Source: Oscillospiraceae bacterium
GTDB lineage: Bacteria > Bacillota > Clostridia > Oscillospirales > UBA929
NCBI GenBank assembly: GCA_009784085.1
Contig: WRCJ01000097.1
Location: forward strand, 1-5,086
Length of the DNA stretch: 5,086 bases
Direction: 5' to 3'
A model generated the notes under the pieces. It saw only the letters and a program-made list of their open reading frames with translations, did not search any database and was not told where the DNA came from. Numbering within the stretch: position 1 is the stretch's first letter; every line of letters starts with the position of its first letter. Below, in pieces: positions 4,951-5,086 of the stretch. A program made the translations under genes and the position numbers.

Positions 4951-5086
4951 CAAGCCAGGTGGTTCGGTGGCAAGGCAACTAGGTGGCCAGGTGGTTCGTG
5001 GCTAGGTAGCTAGGCAACTAGGTGGCCAGGTGGTTCGTGGCTAGGTAGCTAGGCAACTAGGTGGCCAGGTGGTTCGTGGCTAGGTA
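4951..5086 (+). repeat. Non-coding 39-nt tandem array, continuing past the window end
   Basis: A diverged leading copy (4951-4980, about 30 nt, with one inserted G and a roughly 8-nt deletion relative to the unit) is followed by identical 39-nt units at 4981-5019 and 5020-5058, and by the first 28 nt of a third at 5059-5086, also identical. Each unit divides into five blocks of 8, 8, 7, 8 and 8 nt that all resemble AGGTGGCT, for example AGGTGGCC at 4981-4988 and AGGTAGCT at 5004-5011. All six reading frames meet TAG within one unit, so the array cannot encode a repeated peptide. CTAG occurs eight times in it. There are no spacers between units, so it is not CRISPR. Its full length and function are unknown. 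Confidence 0.93.

Noticed and set aside
4989..5003. tRNA-like GGTTCG in the repeat unit
   Set aside because: No acceptor, D or anticodon arms can be formed around it, and it is repeated every 39 nt.
4951..5086. CRISPR array
   Set aside because: The units are directly contiguous and identical over all 39 nt, with no variable spacers.

Overview
The window is the distal part of a bacterial ribosomal-protein (spc/alpha) operon, read entirely on the + strand. It most likely comes from a moderately GC-rich member of the Clostridia (Bacillota). Four things support that placement: the gene order adk-map-KOW-infA-rpmJ-rpsM-rpsK-rpsD-rpoA-rplQ; a KOW-domain gene between map and infA; rpsD kept between rpsK and rpoA (in Bacillus subtilis it lies elsewhere); and zinc-binding forms of adenylate kinase, L36 and S4. 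Strong AGGAGG-type ribosome binding sites and one GTG and one TTG start fit the same group. Order and genus cannot be read from the sequence.

Layout: 3-611 is adenylate kinase, cut at its 5' end inside the P-loop. 608-1366 is type I methionine aminopeptidase. 1363-1656 is a small KOW-domain protein, probably starting at TTG, whose N-terminus is encoded by a 9-nt tandem repeat. Then follow IF-1 (1686-1904), L36 (1942-2055), S13 (2081-2449), S11 (2462-2863), S4 (2878-3504), RNA polymerase alpha (3567-4514) and L17 (4566-4901). Junctions run from 4-nt overlaps to a 62-nt spacer, and I see no convincing internal promoter or terminator, so the whole stretch is probably one transcript.

The genes supply ribosome and transcription parts together: small-subunit head and platform proteins (S13, S11), an early-assembly 16S binder (S4), large-subunit proteins (L36, L17), an initiation factor (IF-1), the enzyme that trims initiator methionine, the kinase that balances adenine nucleotides, and the alpha subunit that nucleates RNA polymerase assembly.

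The unusual part is the repeat DNA at gene boundaries. After rplQ the sequence passes through an 8-nt doublet (4910-4928) into a non-coding 39-nt tandem array (from about 4951 past the window end at 5086). The 39-nt unit is itself built of about five diverged 8-mers and is very rich in CTAG. A different 9-nt repeat sits at the map/KOW junction, and its CGATAGGG core recurs before infA. I see no mobile element, CRISPR array, RNA gene or clearly new multi-gene system.
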